Assembly (NCBI RefSeq): GCF_008312835.1
Contig: NZ_VSKS01000001.1
Coordinates: 372,001-436,000, forward strand
Origin: Streptomyces marokkonensis
GTDB taxonomy: Bacteria > Actinomycetota > Actinomycetes > Streptomycetales > Streptomycetaceae
Direction of reading: 5' to 3'
Length of the DNA: 64,000 bases
How positions within the stretch are numbered: the first letter of the stretch is position 1; each line of letters starts with the position of its first letter. The notes beneath the pieces were generated by a model, which saw only the letters and a program-made list of their open reading frames with translations, did not search any database and was not told the origin of the DNA. Shown piece by piece: positions 37,279 to 45,361 of this stretch. Position numbers and translations under genes: made by a program.

Positions 37279-37515
37279 CGCCAGCGAGGTCCTGCCCCCG
37301 CCCGAGGGCGGCTCCCATCGCGTGTGGAAGGACCGGACCACCTCCTCCGTGTCGAGCATCAGCCGCAGCCCGCCCGGCAGTTCGGCCTCCACGTGTCCCT
37401 GCGTCCCGGCCCCCTCGGGGAAGGCGAACCCGAGCCGCCGGTAGAAGGCGACGGAGGCGGCCATGTCCGAGACGACCATCCCGATGGCATCGAATCGTGC
37501 ACATATGAGCGCCAC
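37105..37515 (-). CDS. VOC family (glyoxalase/dioxygenase-like) protein
   Basis: A 136-residue protein of the vicinal oxygen chelate superfamily, with paired beta-alpha-beta-beta-beta modules: [20 protein letters not shown] starts the first, and the last strand is [15 protein letters not shown]. It could be a small metalloenzyme or a drug-binding protein; metal ligands are not certain. GTG 37515 was chosen because homology begins at [10 protein letters not shown]; an upstream extension to 37644 is Arg-rich and noncoding in character. The 3' half overlaps the end of the AraC-type gene on the other strand. Confidence 0.82.
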   Translation of the reverse strand: MALICARFDAIGMVVSDMAASVAFYRRLGFAFPEGAGTQGHVEAELPGGLRLMLDTEEVVRSFHTRWEPPSGGGRTSLALRCDSPAEVDALFAEMAGAGSRVELKPWDAVWGQRYAVVLDPDGNGVDLFAPLAAGE

Positions 37516-37614
37516 GCTACGGCCGCCCCGCCGAACCGGTCTTGAAGGAATCGGACACCGCCCGCACCGGGCCCGCCGTCCGGCCGGCACGGCCCGGCGG
37601 TCGGCGCCCCCGCG

Positions 37615-37620
37615 TAGGCT
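37615..37620 (+). promoter_or_regulatory. -10 box of the ThuA-like gene (leaderless type)
   Basis: TAGGCT lies 8 bp before ATG 37629 with no ribosome site between them. Confidence 0.4.
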
Positions 37621-37628
37621 CCTGACGC

Positions 37629-38327
37629 ATGGCCGTCCCCGCACTCCTCGTCTACACCCGCACCACGGACTACCGGCACGACTCCATCCCGGCCGGTGTC
37701 GCCGCCCTGCGCGGCCTCGGGGCCTTCGACGTCGACGCCACCGAGGACCCCGCCGCCCTCGAGGCGCCGCTGGACCGGTACGCCGCCGTCGTCTTCCTCT
37801 CCACGAGCGGCGAGGTGCTCACGCCGGCCGGACGGCAGCGGCTCACCTCGTACGTCGAGGCGGGCGGCGGGTTCGCCGGGGTGCACGCCGCGGCCTGCAC
37901 GGAGTACGACTGGCCGTACTACGGGGAACTGCTCGGCGCCCGCTTCGACCGCCACCCCGCGCTCCAGCCGGGCCGGGCGGTGGTCGAGGACGGCGACCAC
38001 CCGGCGACCCGGCACCTGCCCGCCGTCTGGCACTTCACGGACGAGTGGTACGACTTCCGCGCCAACCCGCGGGGGAGCGGCGCGCGGGTCCTGCTCCGCG
38101 CCGACGAGTCGTCGTACGACGGCGGCGGCATGGGCGACGACCACCCGCTGGCCTGGTGCCGCGAACAGGGCGCGGGCCGCGTCTTCTACACGGCCCTCGG
38201 CCACACCGCCGAGGCCTACGACGACCCCGCCTTCCGCGCCCACCTGCGCGGCGGGATCACCTGGTCGGGCGCCCGGGACACCCGGCCCGATCCGGAATCC
38301 GGGGGGAGTGTCGGTCCCGGCTCCTAG
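37629..38327 (+). CDS. ThuA domain-containing protein
   Basis: A 232-residue protein with the ThuA/trehalose-utilisation fold, a class I glutamine amidotransferase-like domain. Typical segments are LVYTRTTDYRHDSIPAGVAAL, VFLSTSGEVLTPAGRQRL, GGGFAGVHAAACTEYDWPYY and LGARFDRHP. The family acts on sugars or sugar-derived compounds, but the activity is not defined. The name links it to trehalose, yet it is 36 kb from treZ. The C-terminal 15 residues are Gly/Pro-rich and may be disordered. Confidence 0.9.
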   Translation: MAVPALLVYTRTTDYRHDSIPAGVAALRGLGAFDVDATEDPAALEAPLDRYAAVVFLSTSGEVLTPAGRQRLTSYVEAGGGFAGVHAAACTEYDWPYYGELLGARFDRHPALQPGRAVVEDGDHPATRHLPAVWHFTDEWYDFRANPRGSGARVLLRADESSYDGGGMGDDHPLAWCREQGAGRVFYTALGHTAEAYDDPAFRAHLRGGITWSGARDTRPDPESGGSVGPGS

Positions 38328-38371
38328 GGTGAGAGGCGCCGGAAGAGGGCCAACGACCACAGGAGTCACGT

Positions 38372-38710
38372 ATGACGCGGTACTTGATCTCGTTCGACGA
38401 CGGCGCGATGACCTTCCCGGAGGAGGAGCTGCCCAAGGTGGCCGAGGCCTCGCTCGAGGTGGTGCGTGAGGCCCGGGCCGCCGGTGTCTGGGTTTTCGGA
38501 GGTGGACTTCAGAGCCAGCAGGCGAGCGTCGTGTCCACCGACGGGACCGTCACCGACGGCCCGTACCCGGAGACCAAGGCGGTGCTCGGCGGGTTCTCGG
38601 TCATCGAGGTGCCCTCCCGCGCGGAGGCGCTGGAGTGGGCCGCCAGGATCGCCGCGGCGTGCCGCTGTGCGCAGGAGGTCCGGGAGATCATGCCCGACCC
38701 GACCGACTGA
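38372..38710 (+). CDS. YciI family protein
   Basis: A 112-residue protein of the YCII-related fold (dimeric ferredoxin-like alpha-beta barrel). The N-terminus TRYLISFDDGAMTFPEEELP and the segment DGPYPETKAVLGGFSVIEVP with the conserved DGP loop are diagnostic. Such proteins are often encoded beside sigma factors as DGPF-domain proteins; none is present here. ATG 38372 follows ACAGGAG with 6 bp spacing. Small-molecule binding is the best general guess. Confidence 0.88.
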   Translation: MTRYLISFDDGAMTFPEEELPKVAEASLEVVREARAAGVWVFGGGLQSQQASVVSTDGTVTDGPYPETKAVLGGFSVIEVPSRAEALEWAARIAAACRCAQEVREIMPDPTD

Positions 38711-38798
38711 GCGAAGACGACGTGCTGCGGCGCTGCGCTGATCCGAACGGGTGACACACGGAGCGCGGCCCGCTCCCCGGGCGGCGACGCTTGGCGTC

Positions 38799-40205
38799 AT
38801 GGCACCCACCACGTCAAGACGGCTCGCCGCCGCACTGCTCGTCTGGCTCGCCGTCCTCACCGGAACGGCGCCGTCGTCGTCCCCGGCCGCGGCGGCGTCC
38901 CCGGCCGGTGGGGGACCCGGCACCTCGGAGGAACCCTCCACGACCGGCGACGATCCGCTGCCGGCCCTCGAGAAGGCCGCGCGTCCCCTGCGCACCACCG
39001 AACCCGCCGGGCCCTTCGCGGACCTGCGGGCCCTCGGGCAGGCGATCGGTGACGCCACGCTGGTCGGCATCGGCGAGGCCGCCCACGGCTCGCGCGACTT
39101 CGTCACCTTCCGGCACCGGGCCCTGCGGTACCTGGTCGAGGAGAAGGGCTTCCGCTCCTTCGTCCTGGAGGCCAACTGGAGCGCCGGGCTCCGCCTCGAC
39201 CACTACCTGCTCACCGGTCGCGGCGATCCGGCCCGGATCATGTCCGAGGAGTTCCAGAACGCCTACCTGCTGCTGCACAGCCAGGAGTACCTGGACATGG
39301 TCCGCTGGATGCGCGCGTACAACGTCGACCACCCCGGCGACCCGCTCAGGTTCGCCGGCAACGACAACGCCTACGCCGGACCCGAGCTGTACGACCGGGT
39401 CGTCGGCCACGTCCGCCGGTCCCACCCCGATCTGCTGCCCGCCGTCACCGAGCTGTACCGGGGACTGGCTCCCGCCCTGCCCGTCGGCGAGTGGATCCGC
39501 GCCGCCACATCCGCACCCCTGGACGAGCGCCGTGCACGGGCCGAGCGCACGGGCCGCGTCCTCGCGCTGCTGAACGCCCGCGAGCCCGCCGGGACGGACG
39601 GCGAGCACGCCTGGGCGGTCCAGCACGCCACCGTCATCGACCAGGTGGCACGCATGTACGCCTTCGACTTCACCGACCCCGGCGCCGTGCCGGAGGCCAT
39701 GGCGTACCGCGACACCGTCATGGCGGACAACACCGTCTGGTGGCACCGCCGCACCGGCCACCGTCTGGTGCTCGGCGGGCACAACAGCCACCTGTACACC
39801 GCCTCCTCCACCCCCAGCCTCCCTCTCACCCAGGGCGAGGTGCTCCGGCAGCGGCTGGGCGACGGCTATCTGGCGGTGGGTCTCTCCTTCGGCCGGGGCG
39901 CCGTGCACGCCACCGAGCAGGGCCTGCAGAATCCGGTCGACGAGGACGTCAGGCGGTTCGAGGCCGGGCCCGCCGCTCCCGGATCGGTCGAGCACACCCT
40001 GGACCGCGTGGGCCACCCGAACTGGTACCTCGACCTGCGCACCGCACCGGCCGCCGCCCGCGCCTGGCTGGACACCACCCGGCCCAAACGGGAGATCGGC
40101 ACGGACTTCCCTCCACCCGGTGACCGGGTCAGCCTGCTGAAGTCCGCGGACGTCGTGGTGCACCTGCACGAGATCCGCCCGAGCCTCCCGCTCCCACGCG
40201 GCTGA
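38799..40205 (+). CDS. Secreted erythromycin esterase family protein
   Basis: A 468-residue protein with a signal peptide (RLAAALLVWLAVLTGTAPSS, cleavage near AAAASP) and the erythromycin-esterase domain. The conserved metal/active-site motifs are GIGEAAHGSRDFVTFRHR (Glu and His), HAWAVQHATVID, and LVLGGHNSHLY with the catalytic His pair. Ere enzymes open the macrolide lactone; homologues in Streptomyces are often called succinoglycan biosynthesis proteins and may have other ester substrates. As the window also holds a macrolide glycosyltransferase, a macrolide-defence role is possible. ATG 38799 begins the signal peptide. Confidence 0.88.
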   Translation: MAPTTSRRLAAALLVWLAVLTGTAPSSSPAAAASPAGGGPGTSEEPSTTGDDPLPALEKAARPLRTTEPAGPFADLRALGQAIGDATLVGIGEAAHGSRDFVTFRHRALRYLVEEKGFRSFVLEANWSAGLRLDHYLLTGRGDPARIMSEEFQNAYLLLHSQEYLDMVRWMRAYNVDHPGDPLRFAGNDNAYAGPELYDRVVGHVRRSHPDLLPAVTELYRGLAPALPVGEWIRAATSAPLDERRARAERTGRVLALLNAREPAGTDGEHAWAVQHATVIDQVARMYAFDFTDPGAVPEAMAYRDTVMADNTVWWHRRTGHRLVLGGHNSHLYTASSTPSLPLTQGEVLRQRLGDGYLAVGLSFGRGAVHATEQGLQNPVDEDVRRFEAGPAAPGSVEHTLDRVGHPNWYLDLRTAPAAARAWLDTTRPKREIGTDFPPPGDRVSLLKSADVVVHLHEIRPSLPLPRG

Positions 40206-40213
40206 ACGCCGGC

Positions 40214-40250
40214 GGCGGGGTGCCGCCACCCGTGGTGACGGCACCCCGCC
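40214..40250. terminator. Bidirectional terminator between the esterase and SH3 genes
   Basis: GGCGGGGTGCCG (40214-40225) and CGGCACCCCGCC (40239-40250) form a perfect 12-bp stem with a 13-bp loop in the 68-bp gap between converging genes. Confidence 0.75.
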
Positions 40251-40273
40251 CTGTCAGCCGGACGTCACCGGAT

Positions 40274-40579
40274 CTAGCAGTCGAGGTAGGCGACGTGGAT
40301 CCACACGCCGGTGCGTCCGCCCACCACGTCACCCATGACCCAGTCCCCCTGCTGGCCACGGGCGTCGAACTGCTGTCCCCTGTTCACCTGGCCCAGGACC
40401 GGGTACTCCGTGCCGGGTCCGCCGCGGAAGTTGACCCCGTTGTCGTTGACCGTGCACATGAGGGCCTGCCGCGCCGCCGTGTGGGACGGGGCCGGCTCCT
40501 GCGCGGCCTGCGCGACGGGCCCGGCCGCCACCGTGAGCCCGCTGACCAGAAGGGCCGCCGCCAGAATGCGCTTCTTCAT
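40274..40579 (-). CDS. Small secreted SH3-domain protein
   Basis: A 101-residue precursor. Residues 1-25 are a signal peptide (KKRILAAALLVSGLTVAAGP, cut after AQA). The mature part is a bacterial SH3 (SH3b) domain: NGVNFRGGPGTEYPVLGQV is the typical start, GQQFDARGQQGDWVMGD the middle. Two Cys (about 42 and the last residue) can form a disulfide. SH3b domains bind peptidoglycan or other polymers at the cell surface. ATG 40579 follows AAAGAGGA. It is divergent from the STAND/WD40 gene across a region with a long dyad repeat. Confidence 0.88.
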   Translation of the reverse strand: MKKRILAAALLVSGLTVAAGPVAQAAQEPAPSHTAARQALMCTVNDNGVNFRGGPGTEYPVLGQVNRGQQFDARGQQGDWVMGDVVGGRTGVWIHVAYLDC

Positions 40580-40650
40580 GGGATTCCTCTTTCCACTCGT
40601 TCTCGGGTCCCGGTGCGGGAGCCGATGCACCGTTTCTAGCCGCTAATCTG

Positions 40651-40697
40651 TTGTTCACGGTCGGTCGACCGATGCCGAACAAACGGATGCCGAACAA
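40651..40697. promoter_or_regulatory. Dyad plus extra half-site between the SH3 and STAND genes
   Basis: TTGTTC at 40651 and GAACAA ending at 40682 flank TCGGTCGACCGA, giving a 32-bp imperfect palindrome (TTGTTC-N4-TCGGTC and its mirror). Its right half GATGCCGAACAA (40671-40682) is repeated directly at 40686-40697. The array lies 31 bp before the STAND start and about 70 bp before the SH3 start, a good place for a shared operator. Confidence 0.55.
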
Positions 40698-40727
40698 TCC
40701 GTGTGACCGGGGGAGAAGTGCGTCAGC

Positions 40728-43694
40728 GTGCCACGGGGAGAGCGCCCACTGGACCCGGAAAGCGGTCCATTGTTCGAATTCGCGGCGCGGTTGAGGAAAT
40801 TGCGGGAACGGGCCGGTCGTCCCACCTACCGGGACCTCGCACGGCACGCGCACTACTCGATCGCGACGCTGTCCTCGGCCGCGGCGGGACGGCAGCTGCC
40901 CAGCCTGGCCGTCACCCTCGCCTACGTCCGTGCCTGCGGCGGTGACGAGCGGGAATGGGAGCTGATCTGGCGCCGTACGGCCGAGGCGTGCGCGGGTACC
41001 CCGGCGGCGGCCGCCGCCGCGGAGGACCGGCACGGCGGAGAAACCCGGCCGCCCTACGCCGGTCTGGCCGCATTCGGGGAATCCGACGCCGGTTTCTTCT
41101 TCGGCCGGGAGAGGCTCACCGCCGCACTCGTCGAACACATGAAGGAGAAAAGGCTTCTCGTTCTGTTCGGCGCGTCGGGGTCCGGAAAGTCGTCGGTGCT
41201 TCGCGCGGGCGTGCTCCCCGCGTTCTCCGGTGTTCGCGCGCTGGTATTCACGCCCGGTCCGCACCCACTGGAGGAATGCGCCCTCCGGCTGGCGGCCACC
41301 GCCGGCCTCGACCCCGCCTCGGTGCGCGGCGATCTCGCGGCCGAACCGGCCGGCCTCCACCGGATCGTGCGGCAGATCCTCGCCGGACGGCCGGAGGGCG
41401 ACCGCGCCCCGGACGAACTGCTGCTCGTGGTGGACCAGTTCGAGGAGGTGTTCACCCTCTGCCGCGACGCGGAGGAGCGGGAGCGGTTCGTCGCCTCCCT
41501 GGTGCACGCGGCACAGGCCCCCGACAGCCGCACGCGGGTCGCCGTGGCCGTGCGGTCCGACTTCTACACGCACTGCACGCGCCTGCCCGCACTCGTCGAC
41601 ATCCTGCCCCACGCCCACCATCCCGTCGGTCCGATGACCGCCGAGGAACTGAGGGCGGCGATCACCGGCCCTGCCGCCCGCGCCCGGCTGACCGTCGAGA
41701 GCGCCCTGCTGACGACCCTCACCGCCGACGCCCACGGCCGGCCGGGGGCGCTGCCCCTGCTCTCGCACGCCCTGCTGGAGACCTGGCGCCGACGGCGCGG
41801 CAACGCCCTCACACTGGCCGGATACCGGGCGGCGGGTGGCTTCGAGGGGGCGCTCACGCAGACCGCCGAGGCCTTCCACCACGCCCTGAGCGACAGCCAG
41901 CGAGGAGCCGCCCGACGGCTGTTCGTGAGGCTCGTCGCCCTGGGTGAGGGCACCGAGGACACCAAGCGGCGTGTGCCGCGTCAGGAACTCGGCGACGGCC
42001 CCGACACCGCGCACGTCCTCGAACAGGCCACCAGGGCGCGGCTGCTGACCGTCGACGGTGACCATGTGGAGATCGCCCACGAGGCGTTGATCCGCTGCTG
42101 GACCCGGCTCGGCGGCTGGCTGGACGAGGACCGCGACCAGGAGCGCCTGCTCCGCACGCTCACGGAGGCCGCGGCCCTCTGGGAGTCCCTGGACCACGAC
42201 CCCGACACGCTGTACCGCGGCGTACGACTCGCCGCCGCGAAGGATCTCCCGCGGCAGGCGCTGACCGCGCGGGAACGCGCCTTCCTCGACGCCGGGGAGT
42301 CGGCGGCGCAGGAGGCACAGCGGCGCGACCGGCGCAGCCTGCGCCGTCTGCGCAGGCTGGTCGGAGCCCTGGTCGTCCTGCTCGTGTGCGCCGTGGCCGC
42401 CGCCGGCGTCGCCGTACAGGCACAGAACACCGTCACCCGGCAGCGCAACGAGGCCGTGGCTCTCAGGGCCGCCGACGAGTCCGTGCGCCTCGGCCCGCAC
42501 GATCCGTCATTGGCCGCCCAGGTCGCACTGGCCGCCTACCGCCACGCCCCGCAGAAGCGCACGCGCGACGCCCTGCTCAGCACCCTGTCCCTCGCGGCAT
42601 ACGGCGCCGGGCCGACCGGACCCAGGCCGACCGGCCACACTCCCGCCGTGACCGCGGACGGGCGCACGCTGGCCATGGCCGACCGCGCGGAGATCCTCCT
42701 GTGGGACATCACGGATCCCCGGCGGCCCCGGCGCCTGGCCACCCTCGACGGCGACGGGGTCGCCATGAACTTCATCGAGTTCACCCCCAGCGGGAACACG
42801 CTGGTCGGCGTGGGCGCCGACCGCACACTCCGGCTCTGGGACGTCACCGACCCCCGGGAACCGGCACCCCTGTCGGAGCGTCCCACCGGCCATGCCGACG
42901 CCGTCTACGCCGTCGCCGTGCGCCGGGACGGCCGGCTGGCGGCCACCAGCGGCTACGACGACACCATCCGCCTCTGGGACATCACCGACCCGGCGCGTCC
43001 CCGCACCGTCGCCACGCTGAAAGGGCACGCGGGCAACGTCAAGCCCGTGGCGTTCAGTCCCGACGGAACGACCCTGGCCTCGGGCTCCGACGACCGCACC
43101 ATCCGCATCTGGGACGTGTCCCGCCCGCGGCACGCCGCCACCGTCGCCGTCCTCGAGGGACACCGGCACTTCGTCGACGCCCTCGCCTACGGTCCCGACG
43201 GCCGCACCCTGCTGAGCGGGAGCGACGACCGTACGGCGAGACTGTGGGACATCGGTGATCCTGCCCGGTACCGCCGGCTGGGCGAACTGGCGCGACACGC
43301 CGATGTCGTCGCCGGTGTGGCCTTCGCCCCCCACGGCCGTACGGCGGTGACCGTCGGTGTCGACGGCGCGGTGAAGGTGTGGGACGTGACCGACCGCGCG
43401 CGCCCCGCGCCGCTGGCCTTCCTCACCAACCCCGGCGGGTCGGTCAAGGAGGTGCGCCACCTCCCGGCGGACGGCACGCTCCTCACCGTGACCGCCCACC
43501 GCAGCGTCCAGGTATGGAACACCGACCTGGACCGGGTGCTCGCCGACGCCTGCAACCGCGTCCGGGGCACCATCAGCCGCGCCCAGTGGGCCCATCACTT
43601 CCCCCGCCTCGCATACGACCCGCCCTGCCCGCGCCGCGCGAGGGCCGACCCGGCCTCAGGGATCCGCCCGGGTCTGCCACTCCTGCGCGGCTGA
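40728..43694 (+). CDS. HTH - nSTAND1 NTPase - WD40 repeat protein
   Basis: A 988-residue multidomain protein. Residues 15-85 are an XRE-like helix-turn-helix (LRKLRERAGRPTYRDLARHA). Residues about 108-520 form a STAND-type NTPase with Walker A GASGSGKSS (148-156) and Walker B LLLVVDQFEE (231-240). One hydrophobic helix at 544-564 follows, then about 640-960 is a seven-bladed WD40 propeller whose blades end in motifs such as LWDITDPARPRTVATL. The C-terminus (RGTISRAQWAHHFPRLAYDP) is a family-specific cap. If the helix spans the membrane, the propeller faces outward while the NTPase stays inside. STAND proteins sense ligands by oligomerising; the trigger and output are unknown. GTG 40728 has GGGGGAGAAG about 10 bp upstream. 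Confidence 0.88.
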   Translation: MPRGERPLDPESGPLFEFAARLRKLRERAGRPTYRDLARHAHYSIATLSSAAAGRQLPSLAVTLAYVRACGGDEREWELIWRRTAEACAGTPAAAAAAEDRHGGETRPPYAGLAAFGESDAGFFFGRERLTAALVEHMKEKRLLVLFGASGSGKSSVLRAGVLPAFSGVRALVFTPGPHPLEECALRLAATAGLDPASVRGDLAAEPAGLHRIVRQILAGRPEGDRAPDELLLVVDQFEEVFTLCRDAEERERFVASLVHAAQAPDSRTRVAVAVRSDFYTHCTRLPALVDILPHAHHPVGPMTAEELRAAITGPAARARLTVESALLTTLTADAHGRPGALPLLSHALLETWRRRRGNALTLAGYRAAGGFEGALTQTAEAFHHALSDSQRGAARRLFVRLVALGEGTEDTKRRVPRQELGDGPDTAHVLEQATRARLLTVDGDHVEIAHEALIRCWTRLGGWLDEDRDQERLLRTLTEAAALWESLDHDPDTLYRGVRLAAAKDLPRQALTARERAFLDAGESAAQEAQRRDRRSLRRLRRLVGALVVLLVCAVAAAGVAVQAQNTVTRQRNEAVALRAADESVRLGPHDPSLAAQVALAAYRHAPQKRTRDALLSTLSLAAYGAGPTGPRPTGHTPAVTADGRTLAMADRAEILLWDITDPRRPRRLATLDGDGVAMNFIEFTPSGNTLVGVGADRTLRLWDVTDPREPAPLSERPTGHADAVYAVAVRRDGRLAATSGYDDTIRLWDITDPARPRTVATLKGHAGNVKPVAFSPDGTTLASGSDDRTIRIWDVSRPRHAATVAVLEGHRHFVDALAYGPDGRTLLSGSDDRTARLWDIGDPARYRRLGELARHADVVAGVAFAPHGRTAVTVGVDGAVKVWDVTDRARPAPLAFLTNPGGSVKEVRHLPADGTLLTVTAHRSVQVWNTDLDRVLADACNRVRGTISRAQWAHHFPRLAYDPPCPRRARADPASGIRPGLPLLRG

Positions 43695-43828
43695 ACGCCT
43701 GCGGCGGGCCGCCGAGGCCCGCGCCGCCTCGCCCCTGCGAGCCCACCCTGCCAGGCCGGATTCACCTGGGCGTCCACCGCGTCCGGGCACCGCGCGGGCT
43801 GCCCTGGAGACCGCGGCGAGCGACCAGG

Positions 43829-45052
43829 TCAGTCCGGGACGTGGGCCGCCGTGACGCGGCCGGCGTCCGCCTCGGCACCGGCGGACGACGTGATCACCTC
43901 GGAGCGGTGGCCCTCCCGGTTCAGCAGGCCGCCCGTGACGGCGAGGCCGAGGCCGGCCACGGCGAGGGCCGCGCCGACCAGGGCGGGGGAGGTCCAGCCC
44001 CAGCCCGCCGACAGGGCCAGACCGCCGAACCAGGCGCCGCCGGCGTTGGCCAGGTTGAAGGCGGAGTGGTTGGAGGCCGCCGCCATGGTCGGGGCGTCCT
44101 TCGCCTTGGCCATGAGCAGCATCTGGACGGGCGTGGTGATGAAGGAGCCCAGCGCACCGATGAAGGTGATCGTCACCAGGGCGGGCCAGGTGCTGTGGAC
44201 GGTGAAGGAGAACGTCACCAGCGCCGCGGCGAGCAGGGCGAGCCCCGCGTACAGCGTCGGGCGCAGGGCGCGGTCCGTGAGCGGGCCCGCGACCAGTGTG
44301 CCGAGCGTCATGCCGACCCCGTAGAGCGCGAGGACCAGGGTCGTCGAGGAGTCGGAGATGCCCGTCACGTTCGTCAGGATGGGCACGAGGTAGCTGTAGA
44401 CGGCGAAGAAGCCGCCGAATCCCACCACGGCGACGGCCAGGCCGATCGCGACCTGCCGGTTGCCCATCGCCCGCAGCTCGTGCCGGACGCCGGACTGCCC
44501 GCCACGGGGCTGGTGGGGGACGAAGAGGGCCAGCGCGGCGAGCGCGGCGAGGCCGATGACGGCGATGGCGAGGAAGGCGGACCGCCAGCCCAGCTGCTGG
44601 CCGAGGGCCGTGCCGGCCGGGACGCCGACGATGTTCGCGACGGTGAGTCCGAGGAACATCCTCGAGACGGCGCGAGCGGCCCGCTCGGGGGCGACCAGCC
44701 GGGAGGCGACGACGGCGCCGACGCCGAACAGCGCCCCGTGCGGCAGCCCCGTCAGGAAGCGCGCGGCGAAGAGCGTGCCGTAGGCGGGGGCCAGCGCGGA
44801 CGCGATGTTGCCGACGACGAACAGTCCCGTCAGGAGCAGCAACAGCCGCTTGTGGGGCACGCGCGCACCGATGCCCGTCAGCACGGGGGCGCCGACGACG
44901 ACACCGAGCGCGTAGGCAGAGACGAGGTTGCCGGCGTCCGGCACGGAGACGCCGACCCCGTCGGCTATCTGGGGCAGCAGCCCCATGGTGGCGAACTCGG
45001 TCGTGCCGAGGCCGAACGCGACGACGGCCAGGGCCAGCAGAGCCAGGGGCAT
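43829..45052 (-). CDS. MFS transporter, DHA1 family (CmlR/AraJ-like)
   Basis: A 407-residue secondary transporter with 12 predicted helices. The opening LALAVVAFGLGTTEFATMGL and helix 2/3 loop VPHKRLLLLLTGLFVVGN with ARFLTGLPHGALFGVGAVVA are typical of the DHA1 drug-export group that includes Streptomyces chloramphenicol-resistance and AraJ-like proteins. The substrate is unknown. ATG 45052 is set by the hydrophobic start; the longer open frame to 45307 is not supported. A perfect 16-bp palindrome lies 186 bp upstream. Confidence 0.9.
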   Translation of the reverse strand: MPLALLALAVVAFGLGTTEFATMGLLPQIADGVGVSVPDAGNLVSAYALGVVVGAPVLTGIGARVPHKRLLLLLTGLFVVGNIASALAPAYGTLFAARFLTGLPHGALFGVGAVVASRLVAPERAARAVSRMFLGLTVANIVGVPAGTALGQQLGWRSAFLAIAVIGLAALAALALFVPHQPRGGQSGVRHELRAMGNRQVAIGLAVAVVGFGGFFAVYSYLVPILTNVTGISDSSTTLVLALYGVGMTLGTLVAGPLTDRALRPTLYAGLALLAAALVTFSFTVHSTWPALVTITFIGALGSFITTPVQMLLMAKAKDAPTMAAASNHSAFNLANAGGAWFGGLALSAGWGWTSPALVGAALAVAGLGLAVTGGLLNREGHRSEVITSSAGAEADAGRVTAAHVPD

Positions 45053-45361
45053 GGTGCGGGGAAACCTTTCGAAGACAGCGGGCCGGAAGCGAGGGAGGGG
45101 AAGGACGGAAGCCGTCCCCGGCTCTCGTGCCCGGTCGCGCTGAGCACCGTTGCCCGGCGCACCCCTGGACAGGGGAAGCCCATAGGAGTGGAGCAAGAAC
45201 GGTGGGCCGCGCATTCCAAGATCGAGCCGCAGGTCTCCGTGACACGTGTCACGCCGCACCGGGCGGGCGTACCGTCCTCCCAACCCGCCCGGTGGTCGCC
45301 CGGTCACCGGGTTCCGCCGCCGGCCGGACGCCGGGGCGTGCCCGCACCGCGGTGCCGCCCG
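45053..45361. other. Intergenic region between the MFS and LacI genes
   Basis: 309 bp without a gene. It should contain the MFS promoter (leftward). It holds the palindrome CGTGACACGTGTCACG (45238-45253) and a small dyad CCCCTG-GA-CAGGGG (45162-45175). No RNA gene recognised. Confidence 0.4.
45238..45253. promoter_or_regulatory. Perfect 16-bp palindrome upstream of the MFS gene
   Basis: CGTGACACGTGTCACG is self-complementary over all 16 bp with no spacer. It sits 186 bp from the MFS start and 109 bp past the LacI stop, so it is more likely tied to the transporter. Operator-like; the regulator is unknown. Confidence 0.5.
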
